Of a DNA stretch of 64,000 nucleotides, positions 15,714-25,509 are shown one piece after another (position 1 is the stretch's first letter; each line of letters begins with the position of its first letter). The stretch covers positions 1 to 64,000 of the forward strand of contig NZ_BBJM01000003.1 in NCBI RefSeq assembly GCF_000740055.1, in the 5' to 3' direction. Made by a program: the position numbers and the translations under genes. The notes under the pieces were generated by a model. The model was given only the letters and a program-made list of their open reading frames with translations, was not told the DNA's origin and searched no databases. Source of the stretch: Secundilactobacillus oryzae JCM 18671 (GTDB taxonomy: Bacteria; Bacillota; Bacilli; Lactobacillales; Lactobacillaceae).

Positions 15714-18047
15714 TTGGCAAAGCGAAAAAAATCTGCAAGCAAGTCGAAAAAACCGCGCAAGCGGACGACTACAAAGCAGAAGAAGGCAAATCAAACTAAA
15801 TACAAAATGCAAATTACGGGTGCAGTGATTTTACTAGTGGCGTTCATTGCATACCTAAATTTAGGAATTGTTGGCGTCCTGTTTGCCAATGTTTTTCGAA
15901 TCTTCGTTGGGGACACTTATCGCGTTTTGTTAAATGCATTGACTGTTGTGGCTGTGTTTATGATTTTTAGTGGTCATGGGCCAAAGCTAACTAAACGACA
16001 TTGGACTGGAATTGGGCTAACGTATCTTGGAATCATTTTGTGGCTAGCCTGCAGTTTGTCGTTAGCGCGTAACCAACACGTAGATTTTGCCAATTTTACC
16101 TGGGGATTAATTAAGGCTGATTTTGCCCAACAAACCGTTATGTCGTCCGTTGGTGGCGGGATGATTGGGGCATATGTATTATCTGTGACGGCTTTCTTAG
16201 TTGCTATTCTCGGTTCTCAGCTAATTGCTGTGCTGTTGATGGTGGCCGGGGTAGTGGTTGCTTTCCAACTTCCGGCTTCTAAAATTATTTCAGAAATTGG
16301 GGCCTTTCTCCTTTCGATTGGCCAAGCTTTAGGAAGATTAATGGGTGGACTGTCGGAATCTAAGCCGAAAAAACGGCAGCCAGCTACTATAGTTAAAGAA
16401 AAGCAGGACACATCTAGGCCTCCCAAAGCAGCCAAGCAAACGGAGCTATTACCGGACGAACCAACGCCAGCGCTATCAGATAAGAGCAATGATGAACCTG
16501 ACTATAAAATTACAGTCGCTAATCAAGAGATTGCAAATGGCAAATTAGTACCCAAACCGGATCCTAAGCCTGCCGTTACTGAAGAGGGACCCAAAATTGA
16601 AGCAAGTGGTTCTGATGAAACAAATTACCAATTGCCAACAACTGATCTACTAACGGAAATCCCACAGACTGATCAGACTGAGGAATATAATGCAATTGAT
16701 AAAAATACGAAGGTCTTGAAAAAGACCCTTAATAGTTTTGGTGTAGAAGCTGAGGTTAAAAACGTCAGCTTGGGGCCTTCCGTTACGGAATATGAGTTGC
16801 ATCCAGCAGTGGGGGTCAAGGTATCACGAATTGTCAACTTAGCGGATGATTTAGCCTTAGCACTTGCCGCAAAAGATATTCGAATCGAAGCACCAATCCC
16901 TGGAAAATCGTTAATTGGGATTGAAGTGCCGAACCGAAAGATTTCGACGGTTTCGTTTAGAGACATGGCTGAGGCTGTTGCAGGTCAGAAACAGAGTTTA
17001 CTCGAAGTACCGCTAGGACGGGATGTGAGCGGTCAAGTGGTAACGGCTGATTTGACGAAAATGCCACATCTATTAATCGCCGGATCAACAGGGAGTGGGA
17101 AATCGGTCGCAATTAATGGCATTATTACGAGTATCTTGATGAAGGCTAAGCCGAGTCAAGTGAAGATGATGCTGATTGATCCGAAAAAGGTTGAATTGAG
17201 CGTTTATAATGGGATCCCCCATCTTTTGACACCGGTTGTGTCAGTTCCAAAGAAAGCAGCAAGAGCACTTCATAAAGTGGTTGCCGAGATGGAACGTCGT
17301 TATGACTTATTTTCACAACATGGGCAGCGAAACATCACAGGATATAATAAGTTTGTTGCTGAATTTAATGAAACGAACGATCCCAAGTTGCCTTCACTCC
17401 CATACGTTGTTGTCATTGTGGATGAACTTGCTGATTTGATGATGACAGTCTCTAACGAGGTCGAAGATGCGATTATTCGTTTGGCACAAATGGGTCGGGC
17501 AGCTGGAATTCACATGATTTTGGCGACGCAGCGACCATCTGTGGATGTCATTACTGGTTTGATTAAGGCCAACGTTCCGTCTCGAATTGCGTTTGCAGTA
17601 TCTAGTGGGATTGATTCACGGACTATTTTAGATTCAAATGGCGCTGAAAAGCTTCTAGGACGTGGGGATATGCTTTATCTGCCAATTGACCAAAATACGC
17701 CGGTTCGTGTTCAGGGAGCGTTCATTTCTGACCAGGATGTTGCAAGCGTTGTAGACTTCATAAAGGCAGAGCAAGAACCTGAATATGATGACAGTATGCT
17801 TGTTTCTGATGAGGAAGTAACGCAAGAGGATGGACAAAATTCGGAAGATGAATTGTTTGAGGAGGCACTAGCGTTTGTGGTGGATCAGCAAAAAGCCAGC
17901 ACTTCGCTTTTGCAACGGCATTTTCGAATTGGCTACAATCGTGCGGCTCGAATGATTGATGACCTTGAACAAGGTGGTTATATTGGACCGCAGGAGGGTA
18001 GTAAGCCTCGTCAGGTTTATAAGCAAAAAGCACCAGAAGAAGAGTGA
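15714..18047 (+). CDS. ftsK: DNA translocase FtsK/SpoIIIE
   Basis: A septal ATP-driven motor that pumps chromosome ends through the closing septum and assists dimer resolution. A basic N-terminal tail (residues 1-30, Lys/Arg rich) precedes four hydrophobic segments (about 35-200), a Pro/Lys/acidic linker (210-310), and the RecA-like motor with Walker A GSTGSGKS at 457-464 and Walker [11 protein letters not shown]. The last 65 residues are the gamma winged-helix domain that reads KOPS/SRS sequences. 777 residues. TTG start with GGGGAG 9-10 nt upstream. A strong terminator follows. Confidence 0.95.
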   Translation: MAKRKKSASKSKKPRKRTTTKQKKANQTKYKMQITGAVILLVAFIAYLNLGIVGVLFANVFRIFVGDTYRVLLNALTVVAVFMIFSGHGPKLTKRHWTGIGLTYLGIILWLACSLSLARNQHVDFANFTWGLIKADFAQQTVMSSVGGGMIGAYVLSVTAFLVAILGSQLIAVLLMVAGVVVAFQLPASKIISEIGAFLLSIGQALGRLMGGLSESKPKKRQPATIVKEKQDTSRPPKAAKQTELLPDEPTPALSDKSNDEPDYKITVANQEIANGKLVPKPDPKPAVTEEGPKIEASGSDETNYQLPTTDLLTEIPQTDQTEEYNAIDKNTKVLKKTLNSFGVEAEVKNVSLGPSVTEYELHPAVGVKVSRIVNLADDLALALAAKDIRIEAPIPGKSLIGIEVPNRKISTVSFRDMAEAVAGQKQSLLEVPLGRDVSGQVVTADLTKMPHLLIAGSTGSGKSVAINGIITSILMKAKPSQVKMMLIDPKKVELSVYNGIPHLLTPVVSVPKKAARALHKVVAEMERRYDLFSQHGQRNITGYNKFVAEFNETNDPKLPSLPYVVVIVDELADLMMTVSNEVEDAIIRLAQMGRAAGIHMILATQRPSVDVITGLIKANVPSRIAFAVSSGIDSRTILDSNGAEKLLGRGDMLYLPIDQNTPVRVQGAFISDQDVASVVDFIKAEQEPEYDDSMLVSDEEVTQEDGQNSEDELFEEALAFVVDQQKASTSLLQRHFRIGYNRAARMIDDLEQGGYIGPQEGSKPRQVYKQKAPEEE

Positions 18048-18051
18048 CAGC

Positions 18052-18091
18052 AAAAAACCGACCCCATTCGACAGAATGGGGTCGGTTTTTA
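18052..18091. terminator. Bidirectional terminator between ftsK and DUF4044 gene
   Basis: A perfect 16-bp stem (18054-18069 / 18074-18089) with a GACA loop, an A run before and T run after. Confidence 0.92.
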
Positions 18092-18094
18092 CGT

Positions 18095-18214
18095 TTAGTA
18101 TAGTAATCCAAGTGATGAAATTGCGGAAAATACGAGTGATCCAACGGTTGCGATAATCATAATCCAAACAAAGACCATTGTGATCACTTGGAAAGTTGTT
18201 TTTTTCTTTTTCAT
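18095..18214 (-). CDS. DUF4044 small membrane protein
   Basis: A 39-residue protein starting MKKKKTTFQVITMVFVWIM with one hydrophobic helix to residue 38. Four lysines at the N-terminus predict an inside N-terminus. The pattern matches DUF4044, small membrane proteins of lactobacilli without known function. On the minus strand AAGAG precedes the ATG at 18214. It converges on ftsK and uses the shared terminator. Size is below common gene-calling limits, so it is easily missed. The family call is from the charged start and single helix, which is limited evidence, but the position next to ftsK and DUF3397 supports it. Confidence 0.65.
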   Translation of the reverse strand: MKKKKTTFQVITMVFVWIMIIATVGSLVFSAISSLGLLY

Positions 18215-18361
18215 TAGGTACACTCTTTTCAAAAAAATTTACTTTTTTCAGTGTAACTTGCTTCAATGAAGATTGCAATTTTTTAATAAAACTTTTTGGG
18301 TAGTTACGACCATCAAATTCTCTGGTAGTATGAAAAAAAGACTTGTTAAGGAGGGGTGAAT

Positions 18362-18712
18362 TTGGAACACGTATTGGAAAATATCTGGGTACAGATTGCG
18401 GCGCTTATTGTTGTGTATGGCGCAATTGTCCTAATTAGAAGTAGAATCCGGAGGTGGCCCCGGCGTATTAGTGCGCTGGATATTTTTACGCCATTTATCT
18501 TGGTGGCTTGTGTGAGCCTCATGATGCAATTGAGATTCTTATTACTATGGTTCATCCTTGGCTGGTTGATTATTTGTATTATTTTCTTACTAATCATTGG
18601 CTTAAAAAACCGAGTATTACTGTATCGGCAGTATTTCAAGGGAATCTGGCGATTGAGTAGCCTCTATTTGTTGATTTGGTACATAGTTGGAATCGGTGTC
18701 ACGTTCATTTAA
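18362..18712 (+). CDS. DUF3397 membrane protein
   Basis: A 116-residue integral membrane protein with about four hydrophobic segments (near residues 6-24, 38-60, 62-80 and 96-114) and short basic loops such as SRIRRWPRR. It matches DUF3397, found upstream of mraZ in lactobacilli; function unknown. I chose TTG at 18362, with AAGGAGG at 18349-18355 seven nt before it; a GTG at 18356 overlaps the ribosome binding site. It faces the same way as the dcw cluster but is separated from mraZ by 434 bp containing a terminator, so it is not in the main operon. Confidence 0.75.
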   Translation: MEHVLENIWVQIAALIVVYGAIVLIRSRIRRWPRRISALDIFTPFILVACVSLMMQLRFLLLWFILGWLIICIIFLLIIGLKNRVLLYRQYFKGIWRLSSLYLLIWYIVGIGVTFI

Positions 18713-18741
18713 TAATCGTTGATTAATAGCTAAAAGAAGTT

Positions 18742-18850
18742 GTGACAGAAGTCGGGCAGTTACTGAGTACTAACCTAGATTGGCGAATAATTTGGTTCTG
18801 GAATTGTTCGTTGATCGTAGTTAGACGGAGGAAACTGACTTCTGGAGCAC
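18742..18850. repeat. Nested palindromic element (possible structured RNA or short repeat)
   Basis: Four ordered helices nest in 105 bp: CAGAAGT 18746-18752 / ACTTCTG 18838-18844, CAGTT 18757-18761 / AACTG 18833-18837, CTAAC 18770-18774 / GTTAG 18820-18824, and CGAATAATT 18784-18792 / AATTGTTCG 18802-18810; outer GTG/CAC pairs extend it. No ORF explains it. It sits between DUF3397 and its terminator. Confidence 0.6.
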
Positions 18851-18878
18851 GATTAAAATAAATAGTTCGGTTAAATGG

Positions 18879-18922
18879 AAAGAGGCTGTGCCAAAATTTA
18901 CTTTTGGCACAGCCTCTTTTTT
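18879..18922 (+). terminator. Terminator upstream of dcw cluster
   Basis: A perfect 18-bp stem (18879-18896 / 18902-18919) containing AGAGGCTGTGCC, with a 5-nt loop and a T run. The remaining sequence to mraZ (18923-19040) is A/T-rich with nothing else recognised. Confidence 0.9.
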
Positions 18923-19043
18923 GTGGGCAAATCCCCCACCTTTTTGATGTACTTTTTTGCATGGGAGATTGAAGGATGGAGTTATTAAATCATTGATTTA
19001 ACGCTGATTATTAGCCACCTTTAATAGAAAATTAAAAAAACTA

Positions 19044-19113
19044 TTGACAAAAATTGTAAATTAGAGAATTTCTTGGAAATATTGTGGTAGAAAGTGGTGG
19101 CTTGTGGTAAACT
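19044..19113 (+). promoter_or_regulatory. dcw promoter with three MraZ boxes
   Basis: A perfect TTGACA -35 is at 19044-19049, though its -10 is unclear. Downstream, GTGG recurs with exact 10-bp spacing at 19084, 19094 and 19104, the pattern bound by the MraZ repressor in other bacteria. The last box, TGTGGTAAACT (19103-19113), also resembles an extended -10. Confidence 0.65.
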
Positions 19114-19146
19114 TATCACGAGGTTGATGTAATGGGGGTGATAACA

Positions 19147-19578
19147 ATGTTTATGGGGGAATTTGAACACTCTATCGACACAAAAGGTCGCTTAATTATT
19201 CCAGCGAAGTTTCGGGAACAATTAGACGATGAATTTGTTATCACTCGTGGACTGGATGGCTGTCTGTTTGGCTATCCAATGGCGGAATGGGAAATTCTTC
19301 AACAAAAACTGAAGGAATTACCGATGAACAAACGTGATGCACGTGCGTTTGTCCGCTTCTTTTACTCAGCCGCAACAACCTGCCAATTCGATAAGCAGGG
19401 ACGGATTAATATTCCAAACCAACTTATCGAGCATGCGGAGATTAAAAAGCAATGTGTCATCGTTGGTGTTTCAAACCGATTCGAAGTTTGGAGCGAAGAT
19501 CGATGGAACGACTTCTCTGAAACTGCTGAAGAGAATTATGACGATATTGCTGAAAATTTAGTTGATTTCGACATTTAA
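19147..19578 (+). CDS. mraZ: Transcriptional regulator MraZ
   Basis: A DNA-binding ring protein (AbrB/SpoVT fold, two copies) that represses the dcw cluster. N-terminal copy [20 protein letters not shown] and C-terminal copy with [12 protein letters not shown] show the repeated DxKGR(L/I)xIP motif. 143 residues, standard. The start is taken at 19147 because GGGGGTG is 6 nt upstream and the product then begins MFMGEFEH as in the family; an in-frame ATG at 19132 lies before that site. GTGG boxes just upstream support autoregulation. First gene of the division cluster; rsmH follows by 28 bp. Confidence 0.95.
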   Translation: MFMGEFEHSIDTKGRLIIPAKFREQLDDEFVITRGLDGCLFGYPMAEWEILQQKLKELPMNKRDARAFVRFFYSAATTCQFDKQGRINIPNQLIEHAEIKKQCVIVGVSNRFEVWSEDRWNDFSETAEENYDDIAENLVDFDI

Positions 19579-19606
19579 ATTCATTCAGTCAGGAAGGAGG
19601 ACTCTA

Positions 19607-20551
19607 ATGGCGGATTTTAATCACCGTACCGTACTTTTAAATGAGGCTGTAGCCGGCCTCAATATCAAGCCGGACGGCATTTATGTTGACTGTACCCTTG
19701 GGGGCGGCGGTCATAGTGAAAAAATCCTGGAAGCACTTGAGACAGGTCATCTATATGCGTTTGATCAAGATCAAACTGCAATCGATTACAACCAGGAACA
19801 TTTAAAGAAATATCTGGAGCAAGGTAAGTTAACTTTCATTAAAGCCAACTTCAGAGAACTAAAAGAAAAATTAGCAAGCGAAGGCGTCAGCCACGTTGAT
19901 GGGGTGCTTTATGATTTAGGCGTTTCGTCACCACAATTTGACGTTGCGGATCGCGGGTTTAGCTACCAGCACGACGCACCGCTCGATATGCGGATGGATC
20001 AAACCGCTGAATTAGATGCCTGGCAAGTCGTTAACAAATGGTCCTATCAGGATTTGGTTAGAATTTTATTCCGTTACGGTGAAGAAAAATTTGCTAAACC
20101 AATTGCTAGAGCCATTGAACGGCATCGCGAAACGAAGTCAATCGACACCACGGGGGAGTTGGTTGACATCATTAAGGAAGGAATCCCGGCGGCTGCAAGG
20201 CGGCACGGGGGGCATCCGGCTAAGAAAACCTTTCAAGCCATTCGAATTTCAGTCAATGATGAGTTGGGGGCATTGGAAACTTCGATTGAACAAGCTTTAG
20301 AAACGATTTCGATTCATGGTCGGATAAGTGTTATTACGTTTCAATCCTTAGAGGATCGCCTGATTAAGACGATGTTCAAGGAGCGAACGGAAGTAGGGGA
20401 GCTACCCGCTGGTTTGCCGGTTATTCCAGATGAAATGAAACCTCATTTCAAACTGGTCAATAAAAAACCAATTCTACCTTCAGATGAGGAATTGGAAGCA
20501 AATCACCGAGCACATAGCGCCAAATTGCGAATTATTGAGAAAGAGAGTTAA
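19607..20551 (+). CDS. rsmH: 16S rRNA (cytosine1402-N4)-methyltransferase RsmH
   Basis: Methylates N4 of C1402 in 16S rRNA with S-adenosylmethionine. Motifs: [13 protein letters not shown] start, [10 protein letters not shown] (AdoMet loop), [39 protein letters not shown] and the C-terminal THQSLEDR-type signature, here [14 protein letters not shown]. 314 residues, normal. ATG at 19607 follows AAGGAGG; an open frame upstream overlaps mraZ and is not used. Second gene of the dcw cluster, 18 nt before ftsL. Confidence 0.95.
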   Translation: MADFNHRTVLLNEAVAGLNIKPDGIYVDCTLGGGGHSEKILEALETGHLYAFDQDQTAIDYNQEHLKKYLEQGKLTFIKANFRELKEKLASEGVSHVDGVLYDLGVSSPQFDVADRGFSYQHDAPLDMRMDQTAELDAWQVVNKWSYQDLVRILFRYGEEKFAKPIARAIERHRETKSIDTTGELVDIIKEGIPAAARRHGGHPAKKTFQAIRISVNDELGALETSIEQALETISIHGRISVITFQSLEDRLIKTMFKERTEVGELPAGLPVIPDEMKPHFKLVNKKPILPSDEELEANHRAHSAKLRIIEKES

Positions 20552-20569
20552 TACTTTTGTAGAATATGG

Positions 20570-20959
20570 ATGGTCAAAATGTCGCAAAATAATTTAGCCC
20601 AAGATTTACAATCAATAGAACCTTTACATGTAGCGCCTCAAGAGCGCCCGTTACATAATCCACAAGTTAAAACATTACCTAAACATTCACCTGTTTCAAA
20701 GTTTGAAAAGTGCCTTATGACTTTATGCGGATTTATCATCGCGGTGATGATGATTTTGACGATAAATGTTACAATTAGCGTGTCCACTGCACAACACCAT
20801 TTGCAGGACATGCAAACCCGCGTGTCTCAATTGAAAACGTCGAATACGAGTCACCGGCAAGAAGCTAATGAGTTACAAAGTCGGAGTCGTTTAGACAAGA
20901 TTGCTAAGGCAAATGGTTTGGTACTTTCAAACGATAAAATAAGGAATGTTGATAAATGA
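20570..20959 (+). CDS. ftsL: Cell division protein FtsL
   Basis: A small bitopic division protein that with DivIB and DivIC helps activate septal peptidoglycan synthesis. A cytoplasmic tail (about 1-45) precedes one membrane helix (about 48-70, GFIIAVMMILTINVTISV) and an external coiled coil with leucine/methionine heptads ending near residue 125. 129 residues; an alternative ATG at 20579 (126 residues) has GGATGG close upstream. Sequence is poorly conserved in this family, so position between rsmH and pbp2x carries weight. Its stop overlaps the next start by 4 bp (ATGA). Confidence 0.85.
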   Translation: MVKMSQNNLAQDLQSIEPLHVAPQERPLHNPQVKTLPKHSPVSKFEKCLMTLCGFIIAVMMILTINVTISVSTAQHHLQDMQTRVSQLKTSNTSHRQEANELQSRSRLDKIAKANGLVLSNDKIRNVDK

Positions 20960-23109
20960 AGAACTCACCTGAACGGATGGGGACTAGTAACCAATCGCAA
21001 AAAAACCGGAAAAAGTTTGGCATTGTGCTTTTCTTTGTTTTTTTGGCCATGTTTGGACTAATCGTCATCCGTTTTTCGTATATTTCAATTGGAAAAAATG
21101 TTCAGCACGTTAATTTGAGTGCGCGAACAAAAAAACTGTATACCGAAACTCAAACGGTGAAAGCTAGTCGTGGGACTATTTATGACGCGGACAACGATGC
21201 AATTGCTGAAGACACGAGTACTTATTCGATTTACGCGGTCTTAGATAAGAGTCAAAAATCCTTGGATGACAAGCCACTGTATGTGACCCATAAGCGTAAA
21301 ACTGCTCGGATTCTAGCTAAGTATTTGAAAATGGATGAATCGAAAGTTTTGAAGCAGCTGAAGTCAAAAGCGTTTCAAGTCGAGTTTGGTGAGGCGGGAC
21401 AAAACATTTCGCTCACCACGCGGAATAAAATCAAGGCTGCCCACTTAACCGGGATTAACTTTATTCAGCGTCAATCTCGTTTGTATCCAAACGGTATTTT
21501 TGCTTCTCATTTGATTGGCAACGTCACGTTGCCTAGTGATTCGACTAAGTCCATGGTAGGGACAATGGGAATCGAAAAAATGTTGAATGCTAAACTAACC
21601 GGGAGTGACGGTGTCAGTCAGGTTCAAAAGGATAACTATGGTTATCAAGTGACCGGTACCGCCAAAAAAGAAAAACAAGCGAAGAATGGGGATAACGTCT
21701 ATACCACGATTGATACCCGCCTTCAGACGTTACTTGAGACTGAAATGTCGAATGTCTACGCTTCGGCTCATCCAACTTCAATGAGTGCCATTTTGATGAA
21801 TGCCAGAACAGGGGCAATCGTTGCGGCTAGTCAACGACCAACATTTGATCCAATGACTGGAAAAGGGCTAAGCAAAATGTGGCGAAACACACTCGTTCAA
21901 GATGCTTACGAGCCTGGGTCAACTATGAAAATTTTTACTATGGCTGCCTCAATTAATAGTGGCAACTATAATGGTAATGCGACCTATCTTTCAGGGAAAA
22001 CCACGGTTGATGGTCGAACGGTTCCTGATTGGAATCAAACAGGCTGGGGCCGAATTACTTATAACAAAGGATTTGCCTTGTCTAGTAACGTCGCGATGAC
22101 TCATTTAGAGCAACAAATGGGTTCGAAAACTTGGAAAAAATACATCAATCGCTTTAAGTTTTTGAAGAGTACGAAGAGTGGTCTTGCGGGTGAGCAGTCT
22201 GGAAGTATTCAGTTTAGCAAGGGCATTGAGCAAGCGAACACCTCATTTGGTCAAGGGGTTCAGGTGACCGCGCTACAAATGATGCGGGCTTTGTCTGCCA
22301 TTGGAAATGATGGTAAAATGTTGCAGCCATACTTCATTAGAAAAGTGGTTAATCCTAACACACACAAAGTGGTCATGAGCAATAAAAAGAAGGTTATTAG
22401 TCAACCGGTCAGTGCTGCGACGGCGAAGGAAGTTCGTAGTCACATGGAGGACGTTGTGTACAAATCTTACGGGATTGGTTCCGACTTCAAAATGACTGGC
22501 TATAAGGTAGCCGCTAAAACTGGTACCGCTCAAGTGAGTGATGGGAAAGCGGGATACCTTTCTGGTGACAGTAGTTACCTTTATTCTGTTGCTGGAATGG
22601 TACCAGCAAACAATCCCAAATACATCATGTACATTACGATGAAGCAGCCTCAGACGCTGGGAAGTAAAACCCCAACGCAACTTGTTGCCTCAATTTTTAA
22701 GCCCGTTATGAATCGTGCGCTTGAAGACGATAAGAGTGATGCTAAAACAACGACAACGACGACGATGCCAACAACGATTGGTGAGACGACCACCACGGTT
22801 GAGAATCAACTCACCAAAAAGGGGTATCGAGTGACGGTACTAGGGTCGGGGAGCACGATTACGGCCCAAGTGCCTGAATCAGGGACAACACTGTACGATA
22901 ACCAGCGAGTTATCTTAGACACATCGGGTGAAAAATTAATGCCTAACCTTTCGGGGTGGTCAAGGTCTGATGTTGTTAAATTGACACAAATGCTTAAAAT
23001 TAAACTAGAAACGACTGGATCGGGCTATGTCTCGAAACAAAGTATTGCAGCCGATAAGGTTGTCAACGAGGGCCAGACCCTTAAAATAAAACTAAGTTCC
23101 AGTAATTAG
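20956..23109 (+). CDS. pbp2x: Class B penicillin-binding protein 2X / FtsI with PASTA domains
   Basis: The division-specific transpeptidase that cross-links septal peptidoglycan. One membrane anchor (about 22-42) is followed by the N-terminal dimerisation domain (from about 60) and the transpeptidase with S322-T-M-K, S376-S-N378 and K521-T-G523. After a Thr-rich linker (about 592-605) two PASTA-like repeats end the protein (about 606-717). 717 residues. It overlaps ftsL by 4 bp, so translation is coupled. PASTA repeats bind muropeptides or hold the enzyme at the septum in related PBP2x. The mraY start follows by 9 bp. Confidence 0.93.
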   Translation: MKNSPERMGTSNQSQKNRKKFGIVLFFVFLAMFGLIVIRFSYISIGKNVQHVNLSARTKKLYTETQTVKASRGTIYDADNDAIAEDTSTYSIYAVLDKSQKSLDDKPLYVTHKRKTARILAKYLKMDESKVLKQLKSKAFQVEFGEAGQNISLTTRNKIKAAHLTGINFIQRQSRLYPNGIFASHLIGNVTLPSDSTKSMVGTMGIEKMLNAKLTGSDGVSQVQKDNYGYQVTGTAKKEKQAKNGDNVYTTIDTRLQTLLETEMSNVYASAHPTSMSAILMNARTGAIVAASQRPTFDPMTGKGLSKMWRNTLVQDAYEPGSTMKIFTMAASINSGNYNGNATYLSGKTTVDGRTVPDWNQTGWGRITYNKGFALSSNVAMTHLEQQMGSKTWKKYINRFKFLKSTKSGLAGEQSGSIQFSKGIEQANTSFGQGVQVTALQMMRALSAIGNDGKMLQPYFIRKVVNPNTHKVVMSNKKKVISQPVSAATAKEVRSHMEDVVYKSYGIGSDFKMTGYKVAAKTGTAQVSDGKAGYLSGDSSYLYSVAGMVPANNPKYIMYITMKQPQTLGSKTPTQLVASIFKPVMNRALEDDKSDAKTTTTTTMPTTIGETTTTVENQLTKKGYRVTVLGSGSTITAQVPESGTTLYDNQRVILDTSGEKLMPNLSGWSRSDVVKLTQMLKIKLETTGSGYVSKQSIAADKVVNEGQTLKIKLSSSN

Positions 23110-23118
23110 AGGATAGGA

Positions 23119-24105
23119 TTGAGAAAAATGACAATATTGCCGTACACGGATTGGCTAATTCCGTTAATAGCCAGTTTTATCATCACAGTTGCATTTATGC
23201 CGAGTTTGATTCGGTATTTTAGAAGTCGACACGAGGGCCAAATGATTCGTGAAGAGGGCCCAAATTGGCATGAAAAGAAGTCAGGGACGCCCACAATGGG
23301 GGGCCTGATGTTTATTGTGGCTATTGTGATTTCGACAGCCGGGTACAGTTTAGCCTCCAAGGGCGGTTTTACGCCGTTTCTTTTGGTTTTGATGTTCATT
23401 TTGGTTCTATACGGCTTGTTAGGCATGTGGGACGACTCGATCAAACTCTTTAAGCGTCAAAATGAAGGATTGAAGGCTTGGCAAAAAATGCTTGGCCAAA
23501 TTGTGGGTGCTTTGGTTTTCGTTGCGGTATACGCTAAGCAACAATTACCATTTGGCATTCATATTCCTTTCGGTCCCGTAATTCACCTTCAGTGGTGGTT
23601 CGTCCTCTTTGTTGTCTTTTGGCTCGTTGGCTTCTCAAATGCGGTCAACCTAACGGACGGGCTAGACGGATTAGTTGCTGGGTTAGCGATTATTGCTTTC
23701 GGAGCCTATGGTGTAGTGGCTTACGTCCAGCATGCTGGCGATGTTCTTATCTTTTGTGCGGCTGTCGTCGGTGGCTTGATGGGCTTTTGGATTTTCAATC
23801 ACAAGCCTGCAAAGATCTTCATGGGTGACATGGGCTCTTTGGCATTGGGTGGCTCATTGGCGGCAGTTTCAATTGCGCTACATCATGAGTTGTCACTTTT
23901 GTGGATTGGCCTCATTTTCGTTATTGAAACGCTTAGTGTCATTCTTCAGGTGGCTAGTTTCAAGCTTACGGGAAAACGGATTTTCTTGATGAGCCCCATC
24001 CATCACCACTTTGAAATGAAGGGCTGGAGTGAATGGAAAATTGACCTGGTCTTTTGGAGTATTGGATTAATAGTTGCCATTACTGGCGTTTATAGCATGA
24101 TTTAA
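23119..24105 (+). CDS. mraY: Phospho-MurNAc-pentapeptide translocase MraY
   Basis: Transfers phospho-MurNAc-pentapeptide to undecaprenyl phosphate, making lipid I at the inner membrane face. About ten hydrophobic helices are visible; conserved segments are [18 protein letters not shown] (Asp pair), [27 protein letters not shown] and the histidine motif [14 protein letters not shown]. 328 residues from the TTG at 23119 or 325 from the ATG at 23128; the ribosome binding site (AGAGGATAGGA) can serve either. Sits in the dcw cluster between pbp2x and murD. Confidence 0.95.
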   Translation: MRKMTILPYTDWLIPLIASFIITVAFMPSLIRYFRSRHEGQMIREEGPNWHEKKSGTPTMGGLMFIVAIVISTAGYSLASKGGFTPFLLVLMFILVLYGLLGMWDDSIKLFKRQNEGLKAWQKMLGQIVGALVFVAVYAKQQLPFGIHIPFGPVIHLQWWFVLFVVFWLVGFSNAVNLTDGLDGLVAGLAIIAFGAYGVVAYVQHAGDVLIFCAAVVGGLMGFWIFNHKPAKIFMGDMGSLALGGSLAAVSIALHHELSLLWIGLIFVIETLSVILQVASFKLTGKRIFLMSPIHHHFEMKGWSEWKIDLVFWSIGLIVAITGVYSMI

Positions 24106-24129
24106 TTTTGTAGTTTGGAAGGTAATATG

Positions 24130-25509
24130 ATGAAAACTGTTCGTAAATATGAGGGCAAAAAGGTTCTAGTTTTAGGATTAGCTAAAAGCGGTTATAACGC
24201 TGCAAAGTTACTCCAAAAATTAGGTGCTGAAGTGACAGTAAATGATAAGCAAAATATTGAAGCAAGTGAAGACGCTCAAGCTTTACAACGCGAAGGTATT
24301 CGTGTTGTTTCAGGTGGGCATCCACTTTCACTTTTAGATGATGGGTTCGAGCTCGTCGTTAAAAATCCTGGGATTCCGTATGACAATCCAATTATTGCAG
24401 GTGCACTTACTCGGGATATTCCGATTATCACTGAGGTTGAATTAGCGAGTGAAATTTCAGAAGCCGAGTTGGTGGCGGTTACCGGTAGTAACGGAAAAAC
24501 GACGACGACCACGATGATTAATCGGATGCTGAATCAAGAACGGGCAGTAGGTGAGAGTCGTAACGCTGGAAACATTGGTATTCCAGCGAGTCAAGTTGCC
24601 CAAACATTAACCAAAGACGACACCCTTGTTATGGAAGTATCTAGTTTTATGCTCCTGGGAATTACTGAATTTCACCCTCATATTGCCGTTTTAACGAACA
24701 TTTTCTCAAATCACTTAGATTATCATAAAACGCGTGAAGCATACGTTCGCGCCAAGATGCGGATTACGATGAATCAAACAGCAGACGACTATTTTGTGGT
24801 CAATTTTGATGACCCAGAATGGCGGACATTAAGTCAGCAGAGTAAAGCTCAAGTGGTTCCGTTTTCACGAATTGATGTGGACGAATCTGGTGCATTTGAG
24901 CGAGACGGTAAACTGTACTGGCAAAATGAATACATTATGGGTGCTCAGGACATCAAGGTCCCGGGTGATCATAATGTTGAAAATGCACTTGCTGCGATTG
25001 CCGTGGCCAAAATTGAAGGCAAGTCAAACGAAGCAATTACACATGTGTTGACTACTTTTAGTGGCGTTCGACACCGAACCCAATACGTGTTAACCGCTGA
25101 AGACCGCCAATATTACAATGATTCAAAGGCGACCGATATTGAAGCAACCCAGATGGCCCTTAAAGGATTTAAACAACCCGTTGTGCTTTTGGCGGGTGGT
25201 CTGGATCGGGGTTATACCTTTGAAAAATTAGTGCCATCCTTGAGAAATCACGTGAAGGCGGTTGTGTTATTCGGTGAAACGGCCCAGTTACTAGCGGAAT
25301 CAGCCAAGCAAGCAGGAATTGAACAAATTCAATTTGCGGATACGGTGGTGGATGCGGTGCCGGCAGCCTATAAGCTCAGCGCACCAGGTGACGTTATTCT
25401 CCTTTCACCAGCGAACGCGAGTTGGGATCAATACCCCAATTTCGAAGTTCGCGGAGATGAGTATATTAAAGCGGTCGAACAATTGACTGGAGAGAAGGAA
25501 GAAAAGTAA
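24130..25509 (+). CDS. murD: UDP-N-acetylmuramoyl-L-alanine--D-glutamate ligase
   Basis: Adds D-glutamate to UDP-MurNAc-L-Ala with ATP in the cytoplasm. An N-terminal Rossmann-like domain (KVLVLGLAKSGYNAAKLL) is followed by the ATP loop GSNGKTTTTT, a central ligase domain with FSNHLDYH, and a C-terminal domain with YNDSKATDIEAT and LSPANASWDQ (catalytic and phosphate contacts). 459 residues from the ATG at 24130, which best fits GGAAGG at 24117-24122; 24127 is also possible. The stop codon TAA shares bases with the murG start. Confidence 0.95.
   Translation: MKTVRKYEGKKVLVLGLAKSGYNAAKLLQKLGAEVTVNDKQNIEASEDAQALQREGIRVVSGGHPLSLLDDGFELVVKNPGIPYDNPIIAGALTRDIPIITEVELASEISEAELVAVTGSNGKTTTTTMINRMLNQERAVGESRNAGNIGIPASQVAQTLTKDDTLVMEVSSFMLLGITEFHPHIAVLTNIFSNHLDYHKTREAYVRAKMRITMNQTADDYFVVNFDDPEWRTLSQQSKAQVVPFSRIDVDESGAFERDGKLYWQNEYIMGAQDIKVPGDHNVENALAAIAVAKIEGKSNEAITHVLTTFSGVRHRTQYVLTAEDRQYYNDSKATDIEATQMALKGFKQPVVLLAGGLDRGYTFEKLVPSLRNHVKAVVLFGETAQLLAESAKQAGIEQIQFADTVVDAVPAAYKLSAPGDVILLSPANASWDQYPNFEVRGDEYIKAVEQLTGEKEEK

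Noticed and set aside
22273-22680. Minus-strand open frame (135 codons) inside pbp2x
   Set aside because: Covers the conserved transpeptidase region of a real gene; no ribosome binding site or known domain.
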